In this document: in pieces, positions 26,674 to 36,614 of the stretch
Layout of the letters: every line of letters starts with the position of its first letter
Numbering within the stretch: the stretch's first letter is position 1
Source of the DNA: DATMER01 sp963844885
GTDB lineage: Bacteria > Acidobacteriota > Thermoanaerobaculia > Multivoradales > UBA5704
NCBI GenBank assembly: GCA_963844885.1
Contig: CAWJQA010000009.1
Coordinates: forward strand, 124,001-188,000
Direction: 5' to 3'
Length of the DNA: 64,000 nt
Made by a program: the position numbers and the translations under genes
The notes under the pieces: model-generated
The model's database searches: none
Told to the model about the DNA's origin: nothing
The model's input: the letters and a program-made list of their open reading frames with translations, nothing else

Positions 26674-28999
26674 ATGCCAGACCCGCTCCATCACCTTCCC
26701 TTGCCGCGCCTTGAGCCGGTCAACGAACGCCGGACCAAAGGTTCTGGCCCTCGACGCTCTGTACCGGATGACCCGCGCGCTCACGCCCGCAAGCTGAGGA
26801 AGGAGCTGGATCAAAGGGTGGAGGCTGCCGGGAGAGAAACGGGTGCGTTCGATCCGCGCCTCCTGTTGAAACTCGAAGTTGAAGGCATTCAACCTGAAGA
26901 TCTCGAAGCGATCCCCGGTCTGCAGTTGGTCAGCCAGGAGGGTAAATCCCTGTTGGTGCTTTTCGCGGATGAACGTGGTCTGATCGAGTTCCGGAGCCGC
27001 CTCGACCAGATTGCTGCCGGACGAAAAGCCGTCCGGCAGGAACGTCCTCTTCGCGATCAAGGGAATCGAGGGTTGGAGTCGGGAGGATCGGCGGGGCCCC
27101 GCACTTCGGCGCGAAGGTTTACCGTGGGTCGAATCCTTCGTTGTCAACGTTGAGCTCTGGCCTCTTGAGCGCCAGCCCGACCGCAAGAGGATGATCGAGT
27201 CGTTTCGTCAGTGGTGCGGAGGCCGAAGCATTTCGATCCTGGACTTGCTGGACCAGGAAACCATCGTCCTATGCCGGATCAAGCTGACCTCCCACGGGTT
27301 TGAAAATCTCCTCGAGCACCGGGATGTCCGGGAGGTGGATCTTCCTCCTCGTTACCAGCTCGATTTTAGCTTGTTGAGCCTGGACCTGCAATCCATTCCA
27401 GAGGTTCTTCCGCCAGGAGACGATGCCCCCAGAATTGTCGTCCTGGACAGCGGCCTGGCCACGAATCATCCCCTCGTCGCGCCTGCGGTGGGCGATGCTC
27501 AGAGCTTCGTGCCAGGGTTCGGGGCCGAGGATGAGCACGGCCACGGCACGATGGTTGGAGGGATCGCTCTCTACGGCGATCTCGAAGAAGCCGCTGCCAG
27601 TGGAGCATTCTCACCAGTCTTGCGCCTCTTCAGCGGGCGGATCACCGACAGTGACAATGAGAACAGCACGGATTTTATCGAGCGTTATATCGAGGAGGCG
27701 GTCAACTATTTTGTCACGCTCTATGGCTGCAAGGTGTTCAACCTTTCGCTGGGCGATGCTCGGCGGCCCTTCGTGGAAGGACATGTTCGTGGTCTCGCCG
27801 CGGTTCTCGATTCGCTGGCGCGGCAATACAGAGTCCTGTTCGTAGTATCGGCAGGGAATTTTGCGGGCAGCGAAGGTTCTCCCGAAAATTGGGGTAAGGA
27901 GTACCCCCATTACTTGTTCAATGGCGAGGCTCGACTCCTCGATCCTGCGCCGGCTCTCAACGTGCTGACGGTAGGTAGCCTTGCGCGCTACGAGGTTCCA
28001 AGGATGGCCCAGCGATTCCCGAATGATCCTGCCTATCAGGTGATCGCGCGGAGGGACCAGCCCTCTCCCTTTTCTCGATCCGGCCCGGGGCCGAACGGAG
28101 CCATCAAGCCGGACGTGGCCGAATATGGCGGAAACCTCTACGTGGATCTTCGCACCGGACAGCGCGATGCTCGGGGACTGAACGAGCTCGGAGAGCTTGG
28201 CCTTTCCGGGGGTTCGCCGCTGGCAAACTCTTCTGTATTGATTCAGGGACGAGCTTCGCGGCTCCGAAAGTGACGCACCTTGCTGGCCGCCTGCTGACCG
28301 AGTACCCCGACGCCTCTCCGGATCTGCTGCGTGCTTTGATCGTCGCCCACAGCAGTCATCCCGAAGCAGCGTTGGATCTCCTGGAAAGGGACGAGAAGAA
28401 GATCTACCATTTGCTGGGCTACGGACGGCCGGATGGGGAAGCGGCGATCCTTTCCAGCGAGCGGAATGTGACGCTCCTTCGCGAGGACAGCCTTGGTGAG
28501 AACGAGCATCACTTCTATGAGATCCCTCTTCCGGAAGACTTCCTCCGAAAGCCAACCCGCAGAGGTCGCAGGATCACGGTGGCTCTTGCCCATACTCCGC
28601 TGGTGCGAAGGACCAGACTCGGGTACCGAGCCGGCAGCTTTCAGTTTCGCGTAGTGCGCTACGGGAGCCTGCAAGAAGTCATCAATGTTTTCCGTCGGAC
28701 CCCTCCAGATCAGCGGGAGGAGATGATTCCAGAGGCTGGAAAGTTCCGGCCTACCGCACAAAGCAGGAGCAAGGGAACCGCTCAGGCTGGGACGTGGAAT
28801 ATCCGGCAGGTCGAACTCGCGATGGCAGGAAAAGAGCTTGTTCCTGGTCGTCACCCGCACGGTTCCTCCCTGGGCAACAGGTCTGGCCACTCACGAGCCG
28901 TACGCCGTGGTCGTTGTCATCCAGGACCGGTCCGCCGAGCAGGTGCGGTACTACACGCAGCTCGCGCAGAAACTCCGGGTGCCGCGCATTCGGCTATAG
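26674..28999 (+). pseudogene. ietS: IetS-like S8 subtilase, three frameshifts
   Basis: The reading moves between frames at about 27024-27027 (A4 tract), 28245-28249 (G3 tract) and 28838 (an extra T). Joined, it is about 775 residues. The triad is complete: Asp in IVVLDSGLATNHP, His in EHGHGTMVGGI, and Ser in GTSFAAPKVTH, which is read just across the second break. The end reads LFLVVTRTVPPW then YYTQLAQKLRVPRIRL, as in subtilases paired with an AAA ATPase. It is 18 nt after the ATPase. The breaks are single-base and mostly in homopolymers, so errors may explain them; real decay cannot be excluded. Confidence 0.8.
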
Positions 29000-29050
29000 C
29001 CGGTTGTCTTCCCGAAGCAGCACGTGTCTGATCGGAGGGAGGAGCCCGTC

Positions 29051-29362
29051 ATGAAGAGAATCCTGTCCGCCTTGGCTCTTGTGTCCTCGCCGGCCGGCGA
29101 GGATTTCTGGGGGGCGCTTTGGAAACCGGCCGAAAAGACCGGACCGGGGCCGATGAGCGAGGCGCTCCGGACCGGCCGCGCCGTCGAACGCGGCGGCACG
29201 CTTTACGCCGTGTCCGAGGGCCGGCTCCTCCACTACACGGCGGACGGCAAGCTTCTGGGCGAGGTGAAGCACGCGTCGGCCCTGGCGGTCACGGACGGCG
29301 ATCAGGTGCTGGCGGCCGTGGGCACTGAGGTGGTCGAGCTACCCGCCGGCGGTACGCTGTGA
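29051..29362 (+). CDS. Small protein of unknown function
   Basis: From the ATG at 29051, with GGAGGGAGG about 8 nt upstream, the product is 103 residues. It opens with a weak hydrophobic stretch (KRILSALALVSS) and then has a beta-rich C-terminus (GGTLYAVSEGRLLHYTADGK, EVKHASALAVTDGDQVLAAV) that resembles one or two blades of a beta-propeller. No family is recognised. It could be a truncated propeller protein. The stop overlaps the GTG start of the next gene, so the two are probably coupled. Confidence 0.5.
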   Translation: MKRILSALALVSSPAGEDFWGALWKPAEKTGPGPMSEALRTGRAVERGGTLYAVSEGRLLHYTADGKLLGEVKHASALAVTDGDQVLAAVGTEVVELPAGGTL

Positions 29363-31836
29363 GAAGCCAAATCGTGAACGCCCGTCTCGTCTCTGTCGTG
29401 GCCGTCATCGCGAGCCTGCTGCTGGCCGGGACGGCGCAGGCCCAGAGGCGGCTCGGCACCAAGGATCAGGAATATCTCGAAGGTGTTTTGCACGATCTTC
29501 TCTACGATCCACCGCAAGGTGCCGAGAGTGTCTCCGTCATCACCAGGATGCGCACGATGTCGAGAGATTTCGCCGACGCGTATCGGGCCGGCTGGCTGGT
29601 GCATGGCAAGGACGCAGAGCCGGACCGCGTCTATTTCGCGGACGGCGATTCGATTCCCGTCAGTCCCGAGCTGAAGCTCACCCGGGTCAACTTCGTCGCG
29701 GATTGCCGTTTCATCTACAACCGGGCTCTCTATGACAGTGCGGCCGATGCGGCTCGCGGCCGGGTTTCCGATCAGGCGCTGCCGAATCGGGGGAGCAATG
29801 AGCTGGCGCATGCCGCCTGGCTCTATCGTCTCGGCAACGAAGACCTGGCCGCGCGCGCCCTCGCCGCGGCCCGGAACGCCGTGAACGACGTTTATCCCAA
29901 GCCCGATTCGGAGCAGGACCCACGCCTGTATCTGCGGAGCGATTTTCTCTGGTGGGCTTTCGACGCCATGGTCCATGCCTACATGGTGCGCGCGGATGCG
30001 GAGGCGCTGGCTCATGGCGAGACCCTGTTGCGGCTGCGCGGCGAGGAGACCGCGGAGTCTCACCCCGCCGTCGAAAAAGGTTCAGCGCTAATCGAGGATC
30101 TCAAGCGCCGGCAACGGAACGGCACCCTCGGACAGGCGCCGCCGCCCTGGCCCGCCGATTTCGAGACGTGGGATACAAAGAAAAAGACGGCTTGGCTGAT
30201 CGATTCGCTGGATGAGGCCGGCATGCCGCTGGAAGGCGCACCCGGCGGACTGAAACCCTATCTGGACGTCCGCATCGGCGCCCTCGTTCAGCTCGGGGAG
30301 GCCGCCGTCCCCGACCTCCTCGATGCCTTGGAGACGGACGGACGGTTGACGCGCTATGTCTATGCCTGGCGCGATTTCGTTCCCGACCGGGACATCATGA
30401 CCGTCCGCGAAACCGAGCTGGACGCGATCACGTCGATCCTCCATCTCGGGGACATGTTCAACGGTGCGGTTTTCGTGGAAATTCCCCAGCTTCCCGAGAC
30501 GGTGCGGCGCCTGCGCGCCTACTGGGCCGAGAACAAGTCGCAGTCCCTCGACGGGCGGCAGATGAAGGCGCTGACCGATCCGAACGTGGATTTCAAGGCG
30601 AAGCGCGAGGCTGTGAAAAACCTTGTGAATCCCGCCGGGGTGCCCAAGCCGAACCCGCCGAACCCACCGAACCCGGTAATCGCAAGGTTTTCCGATCCGA
30701 CGGCGGCGGAAGCGATCCTGGCCGCGATGGACGCCGAGCTCGCCGCCTACGAAGCCGGGCCGCGGAGTCAGGGCGAAGGCTACTACTTTTATGAGCGCCG
30801 GAGCATCGCGGAGACCTATCTGTCGGCGCTGATCGGCCTGGGAGACTCCCGCATCGCGCCGGAGCTGGCCCGGCGCGCCGCGGCTGCGACGGCCGCCGCG
30901 GACGACCGCAGGGGCTGGGCGCTTGCCGCGCACTTTCTCGGCGATCCGAAACCTTTCGCGGCTTTCGCCGAGGATTTCCGCGCCGGCCGGCTCCCGTATC
31001 CTCCCGGCCAGGACGGGAAGGAAGGCTGGCTGGAGGCGGCCGTCGCCGCGCTCAGCCGGGCCGGCACGCCGGAAGCTTCGCGCGCGCTCGATGCGCTGGC
31101 CGAGCCGGGACACCCTGCCCACGTGGCGATCGTCCGGCTGATCCTCGGCCGGTCCACCGTGCTGGCTTACGAAAACAACCTTTGGTTTCAACACCCGTAC
31201 TGCCTGCGCATCCTGCGCCGGCTTCTCGACGACACCTCGCCCACGGGCCTGACCCAGGTTCTCGAAGGTGCAAGCTTCGCGCGCCGGGGTGAGCACGGCT
31301 TCGGCGGCACCGCGCCCGACTTTCTCGCCGCGTTGCACAGCCCCCATCGGGAGATCCCGGAGCTCACCCGCGACGCCGCGGCGCTGCAGCTCGCCGACCT
31401 CGTTTTCGGCGCGCCGCGCGCCCTGCCCTTTTTCGACGCCCCGGACAAGCGGCTCGCCCTGCTGAAATCGACGCTCGACCGGTACCGCTTCGAGCGCGCA
31501 AGCCCCTGGCTCGCCGGATACTTCGGGGCCGATCCGGCCAATCCGCATTTCATGCCCGGCATCCAGCCGCTGGGCCGCGCCGCCACCGCGGCCGACGTGG
31601 AGCAGGGAAAAGCGATCTTTCACCTCGACGGCCAGGCCCGGCCGGTGGACATGAAGCTGCCGGCCCTGGCCACGCTGCTGGCCGGCCGGTTCACCGAGCA
31701 GCCGTCGCCGGCGGTGATTCTCCAGGCGGAGGCCGGCCCCGGCGGCGAGGTGACCTACGGCGTTCTCACGGCCGAAGAGATCCTGACGGTGCCCGCCTCG
31801 AAGCTGGAGAACATTCGGCCGCTCCCCTCACCGTGA
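29359..31836 (+). CDS. Secreted protein of unknown function with HEAT-like repeats
   Basis: An 825-residue protein starting at GTG. A signal peptide (VSVVAVIASLLLAGTAQA) is followed by long helical regions with repeated HEAT-like units (AVPDLLDALETDG, RIAPELARRAAAATAAADD). A proline-asparagine hinge, KPNPPNPPNPV, lies near residue 435. The C-terminus is a small beta-rich domain (VILQAEAGPGGEVTYGVLTA). No catalytic motif is seen. It is likely periplasmic and may be a scaffold. It is coupled by a 4-nt overlap to the small gene before it. The function cannot be assigned. Confidence 0.75.
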   Translation: MRSQIVNARLVSVVAVIASLLLAGTAQAQRRLGTKDQEYLEGVLHDLLYDPPQGAESVSVITRMRTMSRDFADAYRAGWLVHGKDAEPDRVYFADGDSIPVSPELKLTRVNFVADCRFIYNRALYDSAADAARGRVSDQALPNRGSNELAHAAWLYRLGNEDLAARALAAARNAVNDVYPKPDSEQDPRLYLRSDFLWWAFDAMVHAYMVRADAEALAHGETLLRLRGEETAESHPAVEKGSALIEDLKRRQRNGTLGQAPPPWPADFETWDTKKKTAWLIDSLDEAGMPLEGAPGGLKPYLDVRIGALVQLGEAAVPDLLDALETDGRLTRYVYAWRDFVPDRDIMTVRETELDAITSILHLGDMFNGAVFVEIPQLPETVRRLRAYWAENKSQSLDGRQMKALTDPNVDFKAKREAVKNLVNPAGVPKPNPPNPPNPVIARFSDPTAAEAILAAMDAELAAYEAGPRSQGEGYYFYERRSIAETYLSALIGLGDSRIAPELARRAAAATAAADDRRGWALAAHFLGDPKPFAAFAEDFRAGRLPYPPGQDGKEGWLEAAVAALSRAGTPEASRALDALAEPGHPAHVAIVRLILGRSTVLAYENNLWFQHPYCLRILRRLLDDTSPTGLTQVLEGASFARRGEHGFGGTAPDFLAALHSPHREIPELTRDAAALQLADLVFGAPRALPFFDAPDKRLALLKSTLDRYRFERASPWLAGYFGADPANPHFMPGIQPLGRAATAADVEQGKAIFHLDGQARPVDMKLPALATLLAGRFTEQPSPAVILQAEAGPGGEVTYGVLTAEEILTVPASKLENIRPLPSP

Positions 31837-31856
31837 CGGGGCCGCGGGCTCCGCGG

Positions 31857-31862
31857 TAGAAT
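31857..31862 (+). promoter_or_regulatory. Minus-10-like TAGAAT before the PhzF gene
   Basis: TAGAAT ends 7 nt before the ATG at 31870. A weak -35 (GTGACG, 31833-31838) is 18 nt further upstream. No Shine-Dalgarno sequence is present. Confidence 0.45.
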
Positions 31863-31869
31863 TCGTCCC

Positions 31870-32796
31870 ATGCGCTGCCGATTCATCACCGCCGACGTCT
31901 TCACCAGCCGTCCCCTGGAGGGCAATCCCCTGGCCGTCTTTCCGGACGTCCGGGGCCTCTCCGACGGCCTCATGCAACGGATCGCCCGGGAATTCAATCT
32001 CTCGGAGACGGTCTTCGTATTTCCTCCGGACGATCCGGCCCACACCCGCAAGCTGCGAATCTTCACGCCCAAGACCGAGCTCCCGTTCGCCGGCCATCCG
32101 ACGGTAGGCACCGCCTACGTGCTGGCCGCCCTGGGTGAAATTCCGCTGACCGGAGACGATACCCGCATCGTGTTCGAGGAGGCCGTGGGCCCTGTGCCGG
32201 TCCGGATCCTCTGCGAGGCCGGCCGGCCTGTGTTTACCCAACTTTCCGTGGCGCAGCTTCCCGAGATCGGCCCACCGCCGCCGCTGGCGCCGGAGCTTCT
32301 GGCCGAGATGCTCTCTCTCGATTCTGGCGACGTGATCAGCGACGGCGAGGATTTTCCTCAACCCTTTTCCTGTGGCAACGCCTTTCTTTTCGTTCCATTG
32401 AGCAGCCGGGACGCCTTGCGCCGCGCCCGTTTGAGGATCGATCTCTGGGACAAGCTCCTCGCCGACACCTGGGCCTCGAAGCTCTATCTCTTCTGCAAGG
32501 AGCCCGAGCTGCCCGGCTCGCACTATCGGGCGAGGATGTTCTCTCCGGCGCTCGGCATCGGTGAGGACCCCGCCACCGGAGCCGCCGTCTCCGCCTTCGG
32601 AGGCTACGTCGGCCTCCGTGCCCGGGAGGCGGATGGCACCGTGAGCCGGGTCGTCGAACAGGGCTTCGAGATGGGCCGCCCGAGCCTTCTCCACCTGGAA
32701 GTGGACAAGCAAGCCGGCGAAATCACCGCCGTGCGGGTGGGCGGCGCCTCGGTGATGGTCTCGGAAGGGGTGATGGAGGTGCCGGAAGGCTTATAA
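31870..32796 (+). CDS. PhzF-family isomerase/epimerase-like protein
   Basis: A 308-residue protein with the two-domain PhzF/diaminopimelate-epimerase-like fold. Diagnostic motifs are DVFTSRPLEGNPLAVF near the N-terminus, FNLSETVFVF with the catalytic glutamate, IFTPKTELPFAGHPTVGTA, and in the second half GIGEDPATGAAVSAFGGYV. The family catalyses proton shifts on small substrates (PhzF itself acts in phenazine synthesis), but no phenazine genes are nearby, so the substrate is unknown. Expression looks leaderless. It converges on the large PcfJ-like gene and overlaps it by 6 bp. Confidence 0.92.
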   Translation: MRCRFITADVFTSRPLEGNPLAVFPDVRGLSDGLMQRIAREFNLSETVFVFPPDDPAHTRKLRIFTPKTELPFAGHPTVGTAYVLAALGEIPLTGDDTRIVFEEAVGPVPVRILCEAGRPVFTQLSVAQLPEIGPPPPLAPELLAEMLSLDSGDVISDGEDFPQPFSCGNAFLFVPLSSRDALRRARLRIDLWDKLLADTWASKLYLFCKEPELPGSHYRARMFSPALGIGEDPATGAAVSAFGGYVGLRAREADGTVSRVVEQGFEMGRPSLLHLEVDKQAGEITAVRVGGASVMVSEGVMEVPEGL

Positions 32797-35700
32797 TCTT
32801 TCCAAAACCCGCCGCGCCCTCTCCCGCTGCTCGCCGTTGGCGATCACCGCCATGTTGGTGGCGAGGCGCTCCCAGAGCTCGCGGGCCTGCCGGGGACGAT
32901 GAAGGGCTTCGAGCGCCGTGGCCGCGGCTTCGAGCAGAAAACCGCTGTGAACCTCCAGCCAGCCGCGCGCCGTCTTCGCGCGGATCCGGCGCAGGACATC
33001 CATCAGACGGACCGGGTCGAGCCGAACGAGAATTTCGACAGCACGCGGATCGCGCCGCCGGGATCTGAAGCTACGCCACAGGTGATCGGCCAGGCGCGGC
33101 ACGAACAGGCGGCGGACGAGGTCGTCCGCACCGGCCTGGACGCCGAGGGTGGCCGCAGTGATCAATACCTGGTCCGGCAGCGTGCGGCACTCGGCCGCCG
33201 GCCTCAGCAGCGGCACCGCCAACTCGGGTCTCTGAGCCAGCTCGGGCAGGTCCAATACCAGCGGGATCGTCACCTCGTTCAGGTCGGCCGGCTTGAGCCC
33301 CCGCCGAAGCTCGGCGATCAGGTCGGCCGGGTGGACCCGTGCAAGCTTCCGGCGCAGCTCCGAACCCTCCTCCAGGCAGGCGAACCGGTGTCCGAGATCC
33401 AATGGTCCGTCGTCGTACCAGTCGGAGGCGACCAGCGCCGGCACCTCCCCATCCGGAACCCGGCGCGTTCCCATGCGTTCGGCGAGGTCGTCCGCGAAGT
33501 CTGAACAGATCGTTTCAAATCCCAGCGTGCCGTCGTGGCAGTAGGCCTGAAACACGAGCAGCCAGCCGTCGCCCGTCAGCGCCAGCAGGCAGCGGCCCAC
33601 CACCCGGCCCGCGTCGTCGCGCGCGTAGATCACGCGTTTGTTGATGTCCGCGGCGTTGGTGAACACGGAAAAATAATTGAACGACCCGGGGCTGAGACAG
33701 GTCTGGAAATGCCCACCCATCCGGAACACTTCGAGCGGATCGTCCTCCAGCTTCAGGTGCAGCCGCAGCTCTCCCGCCTGGCCTTCGGCGGACACGGTGC
33801 GCGTTCCAACCCCGTCGAGCCACGGTGTCCAGTCCAGATGCGCCAGGCGCTCGCGGAACGAAAGGTTTTGCGGCGCGTCGCGGAAATCCCAGGGCGGCGG
33901 GCCGCACCGCTCGCAGAAGAGCCGCCAGGCCAGCGTGCGATGGCGGGGCTTCAGCCGGGCCGCGGTCGCCACCAGCGTGAGATTCTCCGTCCCCACCATC
34001 CAGGCGGGGACCTCCTCGATGCCGATCAGGCTGCGGAGCGCCTCCGGCAGATGCGTGTCCAGATCGCGCTCCCAACGCTCCAGGATCGTCCGGCCGCGGG
34101 CGCGGTCGAGCTTCGTGCGCAGCCGCTCGATCCGGGCGGCGCTCAGAGTCGCCGGCCGTTCGAGCCGAGCCCGAAGGTTCGCAAGCCGAGTGTTGAGAGC
34201 CGGCTTGCGGTCCTCTTCGGCCTGTTCGAGCCGACCCTGGATCGCTTCGATCTCCCTCTCCAGCCGCCCCGCGGTGGGAAGATCCTCCGCCAGCCAGCGG
34301 CCGACCCGGGCTTCGGCATCCTCCAGCACGCCGGCCAGCCGGCGGAGCTGCGGATGAAGCTCGTCCGGATAGCCTTCCATCCAGGCCGGCATGCCGGCGG
34401 CAGGCTCGCCGAGGACAGGGAGAGGCAGAGGCCGGACCCCCGCCGCGCCGAGGATGATCGACTTCACGACGCAGGCCAGCAACCGCGACAGTTGCCGGGT
34501 CAGCACCGACTCCCGGATGAAGTGGACGAGATCGCCGGAGCTGAGCGGTTCGAGAACGGCCTCCGGCCATTCGCTCAAGAGGAGCCCGAAGTGCTGATCC
34601 GGGTCTGTGAGGGCTTTCAGCACGTCCGCGAAGCTCTCGGGCCGGCTCCGGCAGAGCCGGACGGCCAGCCGGACCGCATCGCTCGAATCGTAATCGTGAA
34701 GGCGGCCGGCTTTGATCAGCGAGTCCAGGAGCGCCGCCACCAGCGCGGGATCGCGGGCGAGGCCCGGATCGCCGGCCTGGAAGAACAACTCCACCACCCT
34801 CGTCGCCTCATCCCGCCCGAGCCCGCCGCGGATCTCCGCCACCGCGGCGAGATGATCGTAGACGTCCAGGATCTGCTTACGGGCCTGGTCCCCCTCTATC
34901 TCGATTTCATCTTCGACGAAAACGTGCCGCATACTCAAGCCGGCCTCGGCCCAGGGACGTAGCAGCGCCTTCGGATCGGCGACGGGCCTCCGCTTCAGGT
35001 AACGCTCGAAGCCCGCGAGCATCTTGGGAACGGAAGACTCGGGCTCGCCGGCCAGAGTGCTCCAATACAGGAGGAGCTGTGTCCGGCCGGGCGTCCGGCC
35101 GGAATTGCCGGCCTCGGCGGGGATGAGCTCCAGAGCTCGGGCCAGCGGCTCCGTCCAGGCCGACGCCTCCGGCTTCGACGTCCGGCGCAGCCTCTCCAGC
35201 AACTCGGCGGCCCGGAACGCGGATGGAGCCGCCTTCTGATGTATCTCCACTCGCCTGCGGAGCGCGTGGCGCGACCTTCTCTCGTAGTGTTGGACCGTGA
35301 CGCCGCGCGCCTCGCGGAGCAGCCGGCGGGTCGTCTCCCACCAGGAAGCCCACCGCTCGACCGACGGGAGCGGCGTGGCCAGCGCGAACAGGCGGAGGCA
35401 CAGGCGCTGGGTGCGGCGGCCCTGCCGGATCACATCCTCGCACCACAGAACGAGATGAGAACCCAGATTGCCGGAAGGCAAGGTCTCCGGCAGCGGCGCC
35501 GTGGGCCGCTTCGCGATCGCACCGAGAATCTGGGCGCAGATCTCTTCAGAGCACGTTGCCACCTCGTAGATACGCGGGTCGAAGAGGCAGGACGCCAGCG
35601 GCTCGACCGGCTCCCGGCCATGCTCCGCCGCGAGCTGCAGGAGCCGCAGGGCGGTCACCAGCGCCCGATCCCGGCCCAGGCGCTCCGTGAGCAGCTCGAA

Positions 35701-36210
35701 ACCGCCGGCCCAGCCGACGGCCGCTTCGAGCATCGCCCGTCCCCTTCGCGGATCGCCGGCCTGGACCCAGGCGAGGGCGTCGAGAAGAGGCCGCAGGCGG
35801 GGCTCGGCCTCGGCCATCCGCGCCGCCCGGTCGCGGAGTGACCGCGGCTCGAAAAGATCCTCGAAGGCGCGAGGCGGGAGCGGACCGCCGTGATGGATCG
35901 CACCCTTGAGCAGCTCCAGGCGCCGCTCGATCGACTCCATCCACCGGTCCGGTTCGTCCGCGAGCCGCGGCAGAGCCGGCGCCAGCTCCGTCCGCAGCTT
36001 GTTGAGCGCGTACGTCGCGCGGCTGAGATGCCGGCCGTCGAGGGTGACTTCTTCCGCGGGCGCCTGCACAGGCACGGTGATCCAGCGCACGCCGTCCGCC
36101 GCGGCCTCGACGGGAAAGCCTTCGAGCCATCCCAGATTGGCCGCCTGCAACATCTTGGCGCGCGCCGCCATGGCGCTCTTCGAGGTCTCCTTCCGCGGCT
36201 CAGGACGCAT
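32791..36210 (-). CDS. Giant PcfJ-like protein of unknown function
   Basis: About 1139 residues from the ATG at 36210 (an ATG at 36171 is an alternative). The N-terminal 750 residues are helical and HEAT-like, with a charged coiled coil near residue 690 (LEREIEAIQGRLEQAEEDRK). The C-terminal third holds a PcfJ-like core: FRMGGHFQTCLSPGSFNY, then NAADINKRVIYARDD and GRCLLALTGDGWLLVFQAYC. PcfJ-like domains occur on mobile and plasmid-linked genes and their activity is unknown. CATGCT lies 6 nt upstream of the chosen start and no ribosome binding site is seen. It sits directly downstream of the 42-bp array on the same strand. Confidence 0.7.
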   Translation of the reverse strand: MRPEPRKETSKSAMAARAKMLQAANLGWLEGFPVEAAADGVRWITVPVQAPAEEVTLDGRHLSRATYALNKLRTELAPALPRLADEPDRWMESIERRLELLKGAIHHGGPLPPRAFEDLFEPRSLRDRAARMAEAEPRLRPLLDALAWVQAGDPRRGRAMLEAAVGWAGGFELLTERLGRDRALVTALRLLQLAAEHGREPVEPLASCLFDPRIYEVATCSEEICAQILGAIAKRPTAPLPETLPSGNLGSHLVLWCEDVIRQGRRTQRLCLRLFALATPLPSVERWASWWETTRRLLREARGVTVQHYERRSRHALRRRVEIHQKAAPSAFRAAELLERLRRTSKPEASAWTEPLARALELIPAEAGNSGRTPGRTQLLLYWSTLAGEPESSVPKMLAGFERYLKRRPVADPKALLRPWAEAGLSMRHVFVEDEIEIEGDQARKQILDVYDHLAAVAEIRGGLGRDEATRVVELFFQAGDPGLARDPALVAALLDSLIKAGRLHDYDSSDAVRLAVRLCRSRPESFADVLKALTDPDQHFGLLLSEWPEAVLEPLSSGDLVHFIRESVLTRQLSRLLACVVKSIILGAAGVRPLPLPVLGEPAAGMPAWMEGYPDELHPQLRRLAGVLEDAEARVGRWLAEDLPTAGRLEREIEAIQGRLEQAEEDRKPALNTRLANLRARLERPATLSAARIERLRTKLDRARGRTILERWERDLDTHLPEALRSLIGIEEVPAWMVGTENLTLVATAARLKPRHRTLAWRLFCERCGPPPWDFRDAPQNLSFRERLAHLDWTPWLDGVGTRTVSAEGQAGELRLHLKLEDDPLEVFRMGGHFQTCLSPGSFNYFSVFTNAADINKRVIYARDDAGRVVGRCLLALTGDGWLLVFQAYCHDGTLGFETICSDFADDLAERMGTRRVPDGEVPALVASDWYDDGPLDLGHRFACLEEGSELRRKLARVHPADLIAELRRGLKPADLNEVTIPLVLDLPELAQRPELAVPLLRPAAECRTLPDQVLITAATLGVQAGADDLVRRLFVPRLADHLWRSFRSRRRDPRAVEILVRLDPVRLMDVLRRIRAKTARGWLEVHSGFLLEAAATALEALHRPRQARELWERLATNMAVIANGEQRERARRVLERL

Positions 36211-36259
36211 CCGGAGAGCATGGCATGGTCCGGAAGGATTCGGAGCCGCGGCGAGTGGA

Positions 36260-36612
36260 GGGAACGACTCGTTCCCCACTCATCGAGAGGCTCGTCAAGG
36301 AGGGAACGAACCGTTCCCCGCTCATCGAGAGGCTCATCGAGGAGGGAACGCCCCGTTCCCCGTTCATCGAGAGGCTCATCGAGGAGGGAACGAACCGTTC
36401 CCCGTTCATCGAGAGGCTCGTCAAGGAGGGAACGACCCGTTCCCCGTTCATCGAGAGGCTCATCAAGGAGGGAACGACCCGTTCCCCGCTCATCGAGAGG
36501 CTCGTCGAGGAGGGAACGACCCGTTCCCCGTTCATCGAGAGGCTCATCAAGGGGGGAACGACCCGTTCCCCATTGATCGAGAGGCTCGTCAAGGAGGGAA
36601 CGACCCATTCCC
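36260..36612. repeat. Tandem array of 42-bp palindrome-bearing units
   Basis: This fills the 404-bp gap between two minus-strand genes. GGGAACG recurs every 42 bp from 36260 (36302, 36344, 36386 and so on to 36596), giving eight full units and a partial ninth. Each unit carries the hairpin GGGAACGNNNCGTTCCC, then two related half-repeats (TCATCGAGAGG and CTCATCGAGGA). Units differ at a few positions that do not follow codon third positions. Several frames are open on both strands because 42 is a multiple of three, but I see no support for translation. Confidence 0.9.
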
Positions 36613-36614
36613 CG

